Positions 7,646-16,820 are shown, counted from the stretch's first letter. The stretch: DNA of 61,105 nt from Puia sp. (GCA_031292515.1 JARLGZ010000252.1:1-61105), one strand, 5' to 3'. Notes: a model not told the origin generated them from the letters alone. Made by a program: numbers and translations.

Positions 7646-8408
7646 AGCGCACTTCGATATGTTCCCGCAGTTCGTTCTCGACGGCCCGGATCGCGGTCTT
7701 CGGGATGTGCGTGTTCGTGAAAAGATAGCTTTTCTTGCCGGGATACCTGTGTGGACAGGTGACAGTAAGCGACTTGTTCCATAGCTTTTCCTTCACCAGA
7801 ATCTCTTCCAGCAGCTTGACAGGGAGATTCTTCGATGTCCTGTTCAGGGTCACGCAGACGCGGGGGTTGCCATTCACCGTCACCGGATGGATCGCTCTGA
7901 CCCAGAACGCCCTTTTTTCTCCCAGCTTAAACGCTTTATCCTCTCGTTCATGGCGACCCATTTTAATGAACGGGCATTCCGCATAGACCTCGCAGCGTTT
8001 GGATTGCTTTTGCAGTTCCAGTTGCACAATCAGTTTGCTGCCTGGCACGATGTCGCGGATGACGCCCCATCCCACAGTCTTTTGGTCTCTCACCATGTAA
8101 AACTCGCGGTTTGCCGCGATCAGCATATTTTGCTCGATCATCCGCTTGATGGTGTTCCATCCTCTCAGCCTGTCCTTTTTCGACACGTCCTTTAGCAGAT
8201 CGAATTCCTTGAAATTGAAATGACCGTCCACTTTGGTCCACCCGAAGACTTGCAGGCTTCCCTGGCTGTACAGGACCATCACTTCCATCTTGTACCAGCG
8301 GGAGAGAAGCACAGAGAATCCTCTTTCTATCTCGGCGATCACAATGCCCCTGGGGAGTTCGTACTGCTCAACAAACTCCCCTATTATTTTCGAGAAATCA
8401 GGATTCAC
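7635..8408 (-). CDS. Hypothetical protein with weak NusA-like features
   Basis: 257 residues from GTG at 8408 (AGGGGTGA just upstream). The N-terminal half (ELPRGIVIAEIERGFSVLLS) and a later stretch (RVCVTLNRTSKNLPVKLLEE) faintly resemble the N-terminal and S1/KH-adjacent parts of NusA; this is an impression, not an established match. No signal peptide or membrane segment. The stop overlaps the coupling-protein start by 11 bases, so the products are translated together. A nucleic-acid-binding accessory of the transfer operon is the most that can be proposed. Confidence 0.6.
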   Translation of the reverse strand: MNPDFSKIIGEFVEQYELPRGIVIAEIERGFSVLLSRWYKMEVMVLYSQGSLQVFGWTKVDGHFNFKEFDLLKDVSKKDRLRGWNTIKRMIEQNMLIAANREFYMVRDQKTVGWGVIRDIVPGSKLIVQLELQKQSKRCEVYAECPFIKMGRHEREDKAFKLGEKRAFWVRAIHPVTVNGNPRVCVTLNRTSKNLPVKLLEEILVKEKLWNKSLTVTCPHRYPGKKSYLFTNTHIPKTAIRAVENELREHIEVRYET

Positions 8409-8417
8409 GGCTCACCC

Positions 8418-8528
8418 CTATTGCCACGGCCTTTCGAAGGAACCCGTGTACGGATCTTCGTCCCTCAATGTCCTCTTTCTTCTTTCCAGCGCCACTTTCC
8501 GGCGATGTCTTCGCAATGCCCTGTTCAT
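8418..8528 (-). CDS. Short basic ORF (36 aa), ATGA-coupled
   Basis: 36 residues, highly basic: MNRALRRHRRKVALERRKR, ending FERPWQ. Its ATG overlaps the stop of the preceding ORF (ATGA) and its stop is 9 bases before the GTG of the 257-aa gene. The packing and non-random composition support translation. Function unknown; the charge suggests nucleic-acid binding. Confidence 0.4.
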   Translation of the reverse strand: MNRALRRHRRKVALERRKRTLRDEDPYTGSFERPWQ

Positions 8529-8809
8529 CGAGACCGCCGATTGTCGTCATATCTGGAAAACCAACGATTCTCGAATTCCGCATCTTCCCGGATGACAATA
8601 TAGGCCAGGAAGGACAGTAACTCCTTTTTTCTCTCTTCATCGGATATCTCCAGGTAGACGGACTTCAGGGTGGTGAGCCGGGCAGGCGAACTGTTAAACT
8701 GCGGTCCAGCCTTCCCTTTCCTTCCCTCCCCCAACGAGACTAACCCCTCACCTTTTCCTGCTTTTTCCCCCAAAAGAAAAAGCTGTTCTCTTCTTTTTCT
8801 TTCCGGCAA
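8525..8809 (-). CDS. Small hypothetical protein
   Basis: Open for 94 residues from TTG at 8809. The convincing part is the last 60, with SVYLEISDEERKKELLSF and VIREDAEFENRWF. The N-terminal part is low-complexity and overlaps another open frame, so the true start may lie downstream or the gene may be the rear half of a broken one. The stop shares an ATGA with the following 36-aa ORF. Not recognised. Confidence 0.4.
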   Translation of the reverse strand: MPERKRREQLFLLGEKAGKGEGLVSLGEGRKGKAGPQFNSSPARLTTLKSVYLEISDEERKKELLSFLAYIVIREDAEFENRWFSRYDDNRRSR

Positions 8810-9069
8810 AGCCGGGACTTCTTGTACTTGTCTTTAGCTTTGCCTTTACTCTCACGCCCGAAAAGCATCTTGGATGGCGTGATCACCCGGTCGAGGTATT
8901 TTTTACTTTCCGTCCTGGGTAAATATTTCTGCCTGACAATCCCCTTTAAAACCTGACTAATCCCCTCTTTTCCTTCTCCCCCGCGCGGGTAGAAATATAG
9001 TAGAAGAAAGGTAGAGGGAAATTTTACGCCCGCAAAACCATGCCCAGCAAGGGTTTCAGAAATGGAAGC
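8810..9069 (-). other. Region between iterons and small ORFs; possible decayed ORF
   Basis: A frame open from 9078 to 8740 contains a reasonable stretch (QKYLPRTESKKYLDRVITPS, about 8870-8930) but has a Lys/Glu-rich end and no supported start, and its beginning overlaps the first iteron. It could be a pseudogene continuing into the 8525-8809 frame. No other feature is seen. Confidence 0.25.
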
Positions 9070-9206
9070 GCGACGCAAACACGAAAAACCGCGATGCTAA
9101 CACGAAAATGGGCGACGCTAGCACGATGGTACAGCGACGCAAACACGATGCTATTTTGGGAGCAAAAAAACCTCTTTTAATCTCAAAAAGCGCGATGCTA
9201 ACACGA
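9070..9206. repeat. Five iterons of the TrfA-type replicon (putative oriV)
   Basis: Five 15-base direct repeats, consensus GCGAYGCWARCACGA, start at 9070, 9091, 9112, 9134 and 9192. The first four are phased 21-22 bases apart, about two helical turns. The AT-rich gap before the fifth (9149-9191) could be the unwinding element. They lie just downstream of the TrfA-like gene at 9265-10359, the likely binding protein. Initiator binding to iterons is established for this class; the origin function here is inferred. Confidence 0.8.
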
Positions 9207-9264
9207 CACCAACTTTTTGGCGTTTTGACATTCACGTCCGGCGCGATTTCCGTTCGGTCTCCAA

Positions 9265-10359
9265 TCATTTCTTCGTCCATGCACTTAGTTGTTCGTTGCC
9301 TTTGCTACTCTGCGCAATTCCCCAACGATTCATGATCTCCAACCGCTTCAGTTCTTTCAGAGATCTATCGAGAGCAACCTTGAAATCACGCAACCTCCCG
9401 CTGTACTGCATCTTCTCCTGAAGCCAATCCAACGCGTATCTCTGAGGCGACTCGTCAGATGTGGCAAACAACCGTTGCAAGGCTTTGGCCAGATCCTGCC
9501 CTTGGCTAATCTGCAAACGCTTAGCCCAATCGAGCAAGGCATATTCCCGGTTCCCAAACATCATCACCCACCGCGGATCCAAAATATAGCTGTAGTTCTC
9601 ACCGTTCTCGTCACACCTGAACTTCTCCACGATCCTGAATGATTCCGCCCGTCCGATCTTATATTTTGACCGTCCGTCTGGATGCTTTGACTCGATGACC
9701 AGCATTGCCGCCGTCAAATCTTCCATATATCTGTGAAACCGCTTGTATTCCGTACCGCTGTTTCCCCAACCGAGAGATCCGAGAAATCGGTTCCGATTGA
9801 TGTGAACCTGCATACCTAACGGGAAGTTTCGTGCCTCAAAGAGCAACTGCAACACGACATCCGCATGTAGTTCGTTGAGCTGGAGACCCCAATACTCAAG
9901 AACCGCGTCGCTACGGCTGACCAATACCGTCTTGTCATGATATTTTTTTCGGCCCCTGGCTACAGGGGCAAACAGACTGGATCGGTTTATGGCGTTCGGC
10001 ATGGCTCGCATCGCCTCCTCCAGGCCAGGCAAAAATACAGGCGCAGGCTCCTTGGCCTTCTGCCGATCCTGTTCCTGCTCAACTTGCCTGCTCTTTTCCT
10101 TCAGCAGCTCCATGATCTCGACGGGTGTTCTGAGGGGAATTTCTACATCGTCTTTCAATTTTTCACCCCCTTTGCAAGGCCATAGAAGGAACGGCGAAAC
10201 ACGCAGCCTTGCTCCGTCTTGACCCCTGCCCCTGTCTCCCAACCCGATCGTGCAGTCTTGGGCCTTCTCCACCCTTTCTGTGGAGTTTTCCTGCTGCATC
10301 CCCGTGTATTTCTCAGTCAAGTCTTGACTTCTGCCGAAAAAATGATAGTTGTTTAGCAT
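9265..10359 (-). CDS. trfA: TrfA-like plasmid replication initiator
   Basis: 364 residues if the ATG at 10359 is used. The first 120 residues are poorly structured and lack a clear ribosome site, so internal starts are possible. From about residue 125 the protein matches TrfA-family initiators: RSSLFAPVARGRKKY, TVLVSRSDAVLEYWGLQL, ADVVLQLLFEA, FLGSLGWGNSGTEYKRF and YILDPRWVMMFG. Such proteins bind iterons, open the origin and load helicase. Five iterons sit at 9070-9206. Its place between traG and the coupling-protein genes splits the transfer cluster. The window has a second, unrelated initiator at 29.8 kb. Confidence 0.85.
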   Translation of the reverse strand: MLNNYHFFGRSQDLTEKYTGMQQENSTERVEKAQDCTIGLGDRGRGQDGARLRVSPFLLWPCKGGEKLKDDVEIPLRTPVEIMELLKEKSRQVEQEQDRQKAKEPAPVFLPGLEEAMRAMPNAINRSSLFAPVARGRKKYHDKTVLVSRSDAVLEYWGLQLNELHADVVLQLLFEARNFPLGMQVHINRNRFLGSLGWGNSGTEYKRFHRYMEDLTAAMLVIESKHPDGRSKYKIGRAESFRIVEKFRCDENGENYSYILDPRWVMMFGNREYALLDWAKRLQISQGQDLAKALQRLFATSDESPQRYALDWLQEKMQYSGRLRDFKVALDRSLKELKRLEIMNRWGIAQSSKGNEQLSAWTKK

Positions 10360-10418
10360 GACTTGTTTTCTTTGTTATTTTTTACCCTGGAAGCCTGGGG
10401 GTATATTGGAGTGACATC

Positions 10419-10619
10419 ATGGGTGCAATTATATTTATCGTACTGTCCATAATCGGCGTGGTCCTCTTTGGCTGGTGGATCGCAGGCTGTCCATCTATGG
10501 AGGTTAGGCCGTTGGATTCACAGCAGCGGGATGCTTGGGATGATTCATATTATTCTTTGAATTTTGACCCAGCGTACAGAAGTCTTTCTGGTAATATAAA
10601 CCACCACGACGAAGACTAA
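10419..10619 (+). CDS. Small single-pass membrane protein
   Basis: 66 residues: an N-terminal hydrophobic helix (IIFIVLSIIGVVLFGWWIAG) then an acidic, Tyr/Ser-rich tail ending HHDED. A GGAG site lies 8 bases before the ATG. It is divergent from the TrfA-like gene and convergent with traG, a lone plus-strand gene here. Not recognised. A repeat of CCACCACGACGA occurs at its 3' end and again near 10661. Confidence 0.5.
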   Translation: MGAIIFIVLSIIGVVLFGWWIAGCPSMEVRPLDSQQRDAWDDSYYSLNFDPAYRSLSGNINHHDED

Positions 10620-10645
10620 TCGCCCCCCCCCATTCCAAACCCAGC

Positions 10646-10681
10646 ATCTCTCTCATCACTCACCACCACGACGAGAGAGAT
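10646..10681. terminator. Hairpin between the small membrane-protein gene and traG
   Basis: Stem ATCTCTCTC/GAGAGAGAT (9 bp, loop 18). It lies between two converging transcription units and could stop both, although no long U-tract follows. The rest of 10620-10790 shows no gene. Confidence 0.4.
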
Positions 10682-10790
10682 CAATAGTTAAGGGAAAAAT
10701 TTTCTGACCATCGTTTTGACCTCTGCTCCCCTCGCATCTTTTAGGTTTCCGCTTAAATTCCCCTTATTTAAAACCTGCTTAGTCACCCCC

Positions 10791-13700
10791 TCACTCCTTC
10801 CCGCTTATTCTACCAACCTCGTTAAGAATCCCTTTTGAGCCAGTATTTTCCTTGGGGTGAAGGTCGCTCATTTCTCTAACAACCCCAGGCACGGTTTGAT
10901 TTTCGTTTATGTACTGCTCATTGTCCGTTTTTCTCTTGCCTGCGTTGTAATTGATCGAGTTTTTATCTTCTTCTATTTTGGTCTGTATTCCTTTTGCCGT
11001 CTCCGACCAGCCGCCGACGTTCCGTCCTCCCCGGAAGTTCTCGGGACTGATCGTATCCGTCGCGTCCTTCGTCCTGTCCATCGCAGCCGAAGCACCGGAC
11101 ACACCGCCATGAGCATTGCCGCCCCATGCCCCTATATTTCCCTGCACCGCCTCCGATGTGGGACTGCTGTAGCTGCGCAGAAAATCCCTGTAGGCACTAT
11201 CCACATATGCTTTTCCTTTGTCGCCGCCAGCCGTTATCCTGGTACTCAGGAAGTCAGCCGAACGATCAAGCGCCGCCGGCGTTGTCGAGCCGTCAAAATG
11301 GGTGCTCGCAAAATGCTTCAGGAATGGCACGTTAAGATTTTCCCCATAAGACTGTTGGGCTATGCTCATGTTTCTGGCCTCGTTAAGTTGAGAAAACGCC
11401 TCGCTGTTCCCGGATTTCTGAGCAATGGAACTCGCCCAGGCCATCCCTTCCTGAGTGCTTGCGGTATGGTTCATCGCCTCAGCGAAAGCCTTACTTTGAG
11501 CCTCTTTCAATGCGCCAGCGGTCGCTTCGGAAACTTTCGCGGTATGTGTCTTGCCATCGGTCCCTTGAGCTATAAGTTCGCCTCTCGCGCCAATCCTTGC
11601 CGATGCAATTCCCAAATTTCCCCCGGCGGATGCCTCAGCAAATGTTCGAAGCGTCTGCTGGTCTTCCTTCGACACCTTTTTGTTAAAATCAGATCCTTCC
11701 CCAATATTCCGCTCAAAGTTTGAACCCAAGTTCTTGTTGAACGTATCGTTCTGAGCCCTGCTGGCGGCGTCGGAGCCGCTAGCGTTTTTGGCTTCGCTGA
11801 GGAATCTCTCGATTCCGTTGTTCCTGACAAAAGAGTGGGCCGCACCCGTGGTCAGGATATCCCTGTTGGTCTGGCCCAATTTCAACGAATCAATGGCCTT
11901 GCTCTGCCAACTGGCCAAATCAGCTCCGCCTTGTCCGTCGAGCCTGTAGTCAAGGGTGTTGGCTCCCGTTGTGACGTGAGTCATAGCTCCCTGACCACCA
12001 GCGCCGATCTTCGACGTGACATTGGTTCCAGCGGAGTTGACGGACATCTCATCCAGCATGTTGGTATGACCATCCGGACCGATTGTGGCGTTGAACTTCC
12101 CTTTGTCCGTGGTGAGGTTCTGCTGGCCGCTCATCATTCTTGCCACACTCTGAAGAGACTGAGAGGTGCCGAGTACGACATCGCCATTCGCTTCCGCCTG
12201 TCCCGCTGCGGCAATGGCGTTATTCGCGTTCTGGATTCTCCGCTCCTCTTCCAATGCCATCGCGCGACCACGATTGACAAACTTTTCCTGACCCTCGACG
12301 CTCATGTTCGACCAGGCGTCCAACAGCCTCTTCTGCTCCTCGGTCCGTCCCTCCGGCGTGAACATCTTGCCCCCGGCCTGACTACCCTGCGATACAGGAG
12401 CCATGAGGCTTCCGGCAAAGTGCGCCAGGGCTGAGCCGCCGAACTTGACGAACATCGCCGTGAACCCCGCCGCCAGCGTCAGTCCCGCTGCCCTCATCCA
12501 TCCGAACATCGCCACCGTCTTAGCCGCAAGAGTTGGCATAGCCGACATAGCCAACATGCCAAGATTGTTTGGGCCTATCGCCTGAAAGTTGTTTGATGCA
12601 TACGACATAGCGATTGAGGTCGCGACCGCGTCGGTAATTCCCCAAATTGTGAGGAAAACAAAGAAGCCGAACATCGCCCCAATAGCCTTGCCGACCACGG
12701 GAGTCGGCAACTGAAGGGTCAGGAACGGGACCATGGCCAGGGCAATGGCGGTGAGAATGGTCTTGATAATCGGTATCCAACCGTTCAGTGTTACGTCCGA
12801 CCCGAACCCGGAAGACACAATCGTCCTGTCAGCCTGCATACCCGCGCTCGCCAGGGTGTTCCCGGTGAAGGTTTGATACAGCATGGCGGAAAGCTGCGAT
12901 TGCCGTAGGATGGTGTCGTAGGTGTAGCTCGTCCCTGTCCCGGCGTTGACGGCGTTGGTGATCAGATTCTTGCAGGCTTGCGCCACTGAAGGGTTGGTGG
13001 CGTCCAGGTTCGCGCTATTGCAGGTCTTAGCCAGCGCGTTGTCATAGGCTGTCGGCACCGAGAAGATCGGCTGTAATCTGGTCCAGGCGTCCGTGCAGGT
13101 CATCGGGGTACCGTTCGTGGTCGTGGAATCATAATATATTGTGAAAACAGCCGGGTTTTGCGCATTGGCGAGCGTGGCCATGAAGTCGGTATTGTTCCCC
13201 AGGAGATCCCCGAAACCGATAGTCGCTCCAGATCGCTGTGTCTCGAAAATCACGCATTTATTCATGTACTGTTCCATGGACATCGTGGCGTAGACATCTT
13301 GCGCGTTGCTTATGGTCTGCAACATCCCGAAACCCATCCCCCCGCCGTTGGCGGAGTACGACTTGGCCGGACCCACAAATGTGTCACAGATGGTGCTGAC
13401 GACCCGTTCAACCATGTTCAGGCTTCCGGCGACAAGGACAACAGCGTTGGGCATCCCGCCGATGGTCTGCGTTTCGTTCAGCGTCGCATCGTAGATGGCT
13501 ATATGGCCAGTAGGCACGAAGATCGCCAGATAGATCACAGCGCCGATGAGTATCTTGACCGCCCAGTCTAACGGAATAACCCTCACCCCGGACATAGCGG
13601 CGAAAAGCCAGACGAGTGCGCCGCCAATAACCCCAAAGATGGCGAAGACCGTCAGAAGTCCCTGGAAATCAATATCGCTGAAAATAAGCGCGACCATGTT

Positions 13701-13820
13701 GAACGCCTGCACCATCAGGTCGAAGCCGCCGTAGGTGTAAAAATCCATATCCAGCGCCCAGGCCGACTTCACCCAGAACACAACCAAGGCCGCTGTTAGA
13801 CAGAATGTTTTCTTCAGCAT
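10791..13820 (-). CDS. traG: TraG, mating-pair stabilisation and pilus assembly protein
   Basis: 1009 residues. A signal-like N-terminus is followed by TraG_N features: FDLMVQAFNMVALIF, membrane segments near residues 55-80, 90-110, 350-410 and 430-480, and a periplasmic loop rich in Cys/Asn between. The C-terminal half (about 500-1009) is hydrophilic, Ala/Ser/Asn-rich and predicted helical, as in F TraG. In F-type systems TraG acts in the inner membrane in pilus assembly and mating-pair stabilisation, and its C-terminal part takes part in entry exclusion. It is the last gene of the main leftward tra run, 39 bases after traH. Length is close to the family norm. Confidence 0.93.
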   Translation of the reverse strand: MLKKTFCLTAALVVFWVKSAWALDMDFYTYGGFDLMVQAFNMVALIFSDIDFQGLLTVFAIFGVIGGALVWLFAAMSGVRVIPLDWAVKILIGAVIYLAIFVPTGHIAIYDATLNETQTIGGMPNAVVLVAGSLNMVERVVSTICDTFVGPAKSYSANGGGMGFGMLQTISNAQDVYATMSMEQYMNKCVIFETQRSGATIGFGDLLGNNTDFMATLANAQNPAVFTIYYDSTTTNGTPMTCTDAWTRLQPIFSVPTAYDNALAKTCNSANLDATNPSVAQACKNLITNAVNAGTGTSYTYDTILRQSQLSAMLYQTFTGNTLASAGMQADRTIVSSGFGSDVTLNGWIPIIKTILTAIALAMVPFLTLQLPTPVVGKAIGAMFGFFVFLTIWGITDAVATSIAMSYASNNFQAIGPNNLGMLAMSAMPTLAAKTVAMFGWMRAAGLTLAAGFTAMFVKFGGSALAHFAGSLMAPVSQGSQAGGKMFTPEGRTEEQKRLLDAWSNMSVEGQEKFVNRGRAMALEEERRIQNANNAIAAAGQAEANGDVVLGTSQSLQSVARMMSGQQNLTTDKGKFNATIGPDGHTNMLDEMSVNSAGTNVTSKIGAGGQGAMTHVTTGANTLDYRLDGQGGADLASWQSKAIDSLKLGQTNRDILTTGAAHSFVRNNGIERFLSEAKNASGSDAASRAQNDTFNKNLGSNFERNIGEGSDFNKKVSKEDQQTLRTFAEASAGGNLGIASARIGARGELIAQGTDGKTHTAKVSEATAGALKEAQSKAFAEAMNHTASTQEGMAWASSIAQKSGNSEAFSQLNEARNMSIAQQSYGENLNVPFLKHFASTHFDGSTTPAALDRSADFLSTRITAGGDKGKAYVDSAYRDFLRSYSSPTSEAVQGNIGAWGGNAHGGVSGASAAMDRTKDATDTISPENFRGGRNVGGWSETAKGIQTKIEEDKNSINYNAGKRKTDNEQYINENQTVPGVVREMSDLHPKENTGSKGILNEVGRISGKE

Positions 13821-13859
13821 ATCGGTTCGTATTCCTCCATTGCTCTTCCCTCAGCAATT

Positions 13860-15290
13860 TCAGTGTTTCTGGGCTGCTGCGGCGGCATAGTCGCCAAACT
13901 GTTTCCTGACTATATTGTTAACCAAATCCTCCTGCTGCTCCTGATTTTTTAGGTATTGCAGGGTGGTGGCGAACTGCGTCGCGGAAGTGTTATAGCTGTC
14001 CTGGGCCGCTTTTCTGATCTCCCTGACTTTCGTAAGCATCGTGTTGAGATTCTTGTCTATGTTCGGCGCAAACGTCGCATCGGCGCATTTAGTGTCCTTC
14101 TGCCCGGCTGATGCTCCGTTTTGCCGGGAAAGAATCTCCCTGGCCTTCAAAGCCAAGGTATCGGTGCGGGTGTAGAGATCGGAGAGCATCTGCAAGGTGA
14201 GGGCCTTGGCGGTCAGGTCCGCCAGGCTGTTTACCGTCTGGCTTTGGGTGCTGGTGGCGATAGCCAGCTTTACAATCGGGATGGTGGCCAGCGGCGAGCC
14301 GTTCACAAAAGCCTGATCCGTACTGGAAATCGCCGTCCTGTTCTGCACATCGTTCACCACGTTGTTCAGCGATGTGAGCGCGTAAGTCGTCAGATCGGCG
14401 TTGGCGTCCGTAACCTTCGAACAGCTCTCCAGGGCGTCTTCGGCATAGACGTTTCCCGACGAGACAGCCCCAAGATCGCTCTGGTTGTTCTGCGGACATG
14501 GAGCAACATAGCTGACATTGAAATTCTGGCTGATATTCAACCGCACGTCCCCGACAAGCCCCCGCATCAGATCGGTATAGGCCGACGGAATTCCCATCTG
14601 AGCCCCCAGATTAGCCAGGAGCAGCCCGTCCTTAAGAAAGATCGCCGTGATGGAGGCGTTGCAGCCCGACATGACGCTCTGGGTGTCACTCGTACTTGGC
14701 ACATTGTTGGCGGCTCTTTGCGAGGTCGTGAGCGAAGTCCAGAGGTCCGAGGCTCCGCTGGAGAGTTTGTCGTAGTTGATCGCCTCCCCCAGCTCCTTCT
14801 TCACATTATCGGAGGAAGGATCTTGCACTGTGGCGACAAGCGCTTTCCCTGCCGCGCATTCGTTCATCTGGATATGGTTCAGCGTGTCCGAGAGTGCCTC
14901 CATGTTCTTGATGGTGTTGGAGCACTGTTCGCAGAGCGTCTTTAATGCCAGGTCGAAGGCAACACCAGCGGCGTTTGAAAGGATCGACTGGAGCTTTGAC
15001 ACCAGATACTGAGAATTCATGAAGGAAAAGCCGCCCATGAACACGTCGATGCCGCCGCAGCCGCTTTTGATATGCGGAAGCGTCGTCGTGATCGGGAATG
15101 TCGTCTGGTCCTGCCAACGAGCAGAGAAGTTTCCGCCTGAGTAGTACCCCCTTTCCTGCCCCTGGATATACGAAGGGCCGCTTCCCGACTCCTGGCTCAC
15201 CCAATCGTCAACCCAACCTGCATTTGCTGATTGCACCAGGGCGCAGGAAAATCCAACAAGTGCTATGGCTTTAAAGATTTTCTTCTTCAT
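13860..15290 (-). CDS. traH: TraH, F-type pilus assembly protein
   Basis: 476 residues with a signal peptide (cleavage after ANA, residue 24). TraH hallmarks include SGCGGIDVFMGGFSFMN, the paired cysteines in LKTLCEQCSNTIKNME, and a C-terminal helical, coiled-coil region. TraH is a periplasmic or outer-membrane-associated protein that works with TraF, TraU, TraW and TrbC in pilus extension. The start is set by AGGAGG 5 bases upstream. It follows a candidate 27-aa ORF and precedes traG. Confidence 0.93.
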   Translation of the reverse strand: MKKKIFKAIALVGFSCALVQSANAGWVDDWVSQESGSGPSYIQGQERGYYSGGNFSARWQDQTTFPITTTLPHIKSGCGGIDVFMGGFSFMNSQYLVSKLQSILSNAAGVAFDLALKTLCEQCSNTIKNMEALSDTLNHIQMNECAAGKALVATVQDPSSDNVKKELGEAINYDKLSSGASDLWTSLTTSQRAANNVPSTSDTQSVMSGCNASITAIFLKDGLLLANLGAQMGIPSAYTDLMRGLVGDVRLNISQNFNVSYVAPCPQNNQSDLGAVSSGNVYAEDALESCSKVTDANADLTTYALTSLNNVVNDVQNRTAISSTDQAFVNGSPLATIPIVKLAIATSTQSQTVNSLADLTAKALTLQMLSDLYTRTDTLALKAREILSRQNGASAGQKDTKCADATFAPNIDKNLNTMLTKVREIRKAAQDSYNTSATQFATTLQYLKNQEQQEDLVNNIVRKQFGDYAAAAAQKH

Positions 15291-15312
15291 GGTTGCCTCC
15301 TCACCGTATTCT

Positions 15313-15396
15313 TCATATCAATCTCCAAAAATGTCCTCTCCCCCCGCGCGACCACGCCCGCGCTATTTCGACTTCCTCCTCAAAAGAAAGTGTCAT
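15313..15396 (-). CDS. Candidate 27-aa peptide between traF and traH
   Basis: The ORF runs MTLSFEEEVEIARAWS to FWRLI. Its ATG overlaps the traF stop (ATGA) and is preceded by a perfect AAGGAGG at 6-base spacing. That ribosome site cannot serve traH, which has its own. No homologue is known to me. Spacing and ribosome site are the evidence; expression is untested. Confidence 0.45.
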   Translation of the reverse strand: MTLSFEEEVEIARAWSRGGRGHFWRLI

Positions 15397-16322
15397 AACG
15401 AACCTCCTTTGCTCTTATCCAGGATAGACCGAGGATCAAGCGAGCCGCCTTTCTCAAACTCCTGGTTCGTGAAGGTCTCCGGCGTCGTATCGCCGTTCAG
15501 ATAGCGGATGGCCTGGTAACTTTTCTGCTCCATCTCTTCCATTGAGATCACGCCCACGGAAATCGGCATATATTGCTCGCTCCCTTGCCGGATCAAAAGC
15601 AGGGTCGGCGTGGTCGTGATATTGAAACGTGACGCAAGAGCGGTCTGCTCCTGAATGTTGATCGGCTTGATCTCCCAGCCGTACTTCTCCGTGAAGTATT
15701 TCAGGATATCCACCTGCTTTTCACAGAAGATACAGCCGGGCTTCCAGAAGAACAGAATGGCGTGATTGTCCTTGGCTGCGCGAATCGTGTCGGAAACTTC
15801 TTTCTCCCTCATCTGGGTCCGAGCCTCAACGCCTGGGATCGTCGAAGGATAGACATCGTTGACTGAAAGCGTAGCCGCGTCCTTCTGGGTCACAAACTGG
15901 ACGGCGGACGAGAAGGCGGCGGATTTCCGCCTGGCGATATCCTGCATGGTGAGATAGTCCCCGACGTTTTCTTCCGTGGGATACTGCACGGCTTTCTTCA
16001 TCTTTACGTTCAGCAACTCCTGAAAATGGTCGGGGTACATATCGTACAGCTCTTCCATGGTATATTTTTTGTCATCGGGGGCCCGCTGCTCCTGCTCCGT
16101 TACCCCAGACTGGTCGTCCGGCTGCTTTTCAGGCTTTTCGGGCTTTGCAACCGGGTCGTGATACCAGTACCAGCCTTTCTTGGGCGTACTATCATAGTAC
16201 GGGTCGGCTGTCTGTTGCGCCTCCTGCAGCTCCGACGACTGCTGTGTCGCTAAGCCCTGCGTCGCCAGGAACAGCAGGATCAGGGCGCTACCAGATCGGA
16301 TATGCTTTATATAAGATTTCAT
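15393..16322 (-). CDS. traF: TraF, thioredoxin-fold pilus assembly protein
   Basis: 309 residues. Signal peptide to about residue 25, then a family motif GWYWYHDP near residue 50, a Pro/Glu-rich linker, and a thioredoxin-like domain from about 185. Unlike F TraF, a CxxC pair is present (WKPGCIFCEK, C197 and C200), so this form may be redox-active like TrbB. Periplasmic; it would help disulfide formation in the Cys-rich TraU, TraH and TraN-type proteins. Its start lies inside the signal-peptidase gene (35-base overlap). Confidence 0.92.
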   Translation of the reverse strand: MKSYIKHIRSGSALILLFLATQGLATQQSSELQEAQQTADPYYDSTPKKGWYWYHDPVAKPEKPEKQPDDQSGVTEQEQRAPDDKKYTMEELYDMYPDHFQELLNVKMKKAVQYPTEENVGDYLTMQDIARRKSAAFSSAVQFVTQKDAATLSVNDVYPSTIPGVEARTQMREKEVSDTIRAAKDNHAILFFWKPGCIFCEKQVDILKYFTEKYGWEIKPINIQEQTALASRFNITTTPTLLLIRQGSEQYMPISVGVISMEEMEQKSYQAIRYLNGDTTPETFTNQEFEKGGSLDPRSILDKSKGGSL

Positions 16323-16806
16323 CTTTCTTAATAAATCCTATGTACTTACTATCAAAACTCCGGGGATTGGAGCCAACCGCAAAATAACTGCCCTGCGGAA
16401 TAACCCCGTTGAACCGGAACTCAGGGAGCCTATTCCCTTCGCTATCCGCTTCAAGGGCCTGACCGAGAGGCCTTCCGTTGCAACTGAACCTTCTTTCCCC
16501 GTCGACCGTAAGCAGATCGCCAGGCTTGCAGCCGACCTGCTTGGTAAACAGGTCTTTCCTGGTCAGGCTTTTTTGCAAAAACTTGATCTCTTTGGCTCTG
16601 AAGACCAGATAGTCGCCGGTATCAAACATCGTGGGCGGCTCACAGAGAAAAAAGATCCGGTGATCCAGGGAATCGCTGACCACAATGTCGAACCTTCCGG
16701 GCAACAACCACCCGACAGCGCCGATAGCCAAGGTCAGAAGGACAACCATCCAGATTTCCTTGGGTGTCAGTCGTAAAAAAAGTTTCCGGTTTTCTATCGC
16801 CTCCAT
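16288..16806 (-). CDS. S26-family signal peptidase of the transfer operon
   Basis: 172 residues from ATG at 16806 (AAGGATGGGATC upstream). One N-terminal membrane helix (WMVVLLTLAIGAVGWLL) is followed by a periplasmic S26 domain: VSDSLDHRIFFL (Ser as likely nucleophile), KQVGCKPGDLLTVDG (possible general-base Lys) and VPQGSYFAVGSN-like text ending SFDSKYIGFI. This resembles the TraF/LepB-type peptidase of P-type systems, which matures the pilin. Catalytic residues are assigned by analogy. The combination with F-type genes is common in SXT/IncA/C-like clusters. Confidence 0.85.
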   Translation of the reverse strand: MEAIENRKLFLRLTPKEIWMVVLLTLAIGAVGWLLPGRFDIVVSDSLDHRIFFLCEPPTMFDTGDYLVFRAKEIKFLQKSLTRKDLFTKQVGCKPGDLLTVDGERRFSCNGRPLGQALEADSEGNRLPEFRFNGVIPQGSYFAVGSNPRSFDSKYIGFIKKDEILYKAYPIW

Positions 16807-16820
16807 GATCCCATCCTTGT

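Noticed and set aside
9056-9280. Minus-strand ORF across the iterons with repeated VLASRFFVFASRF-like text
   Set aside because: The apparent protein repeats come from the DNA iterons; no start signal.
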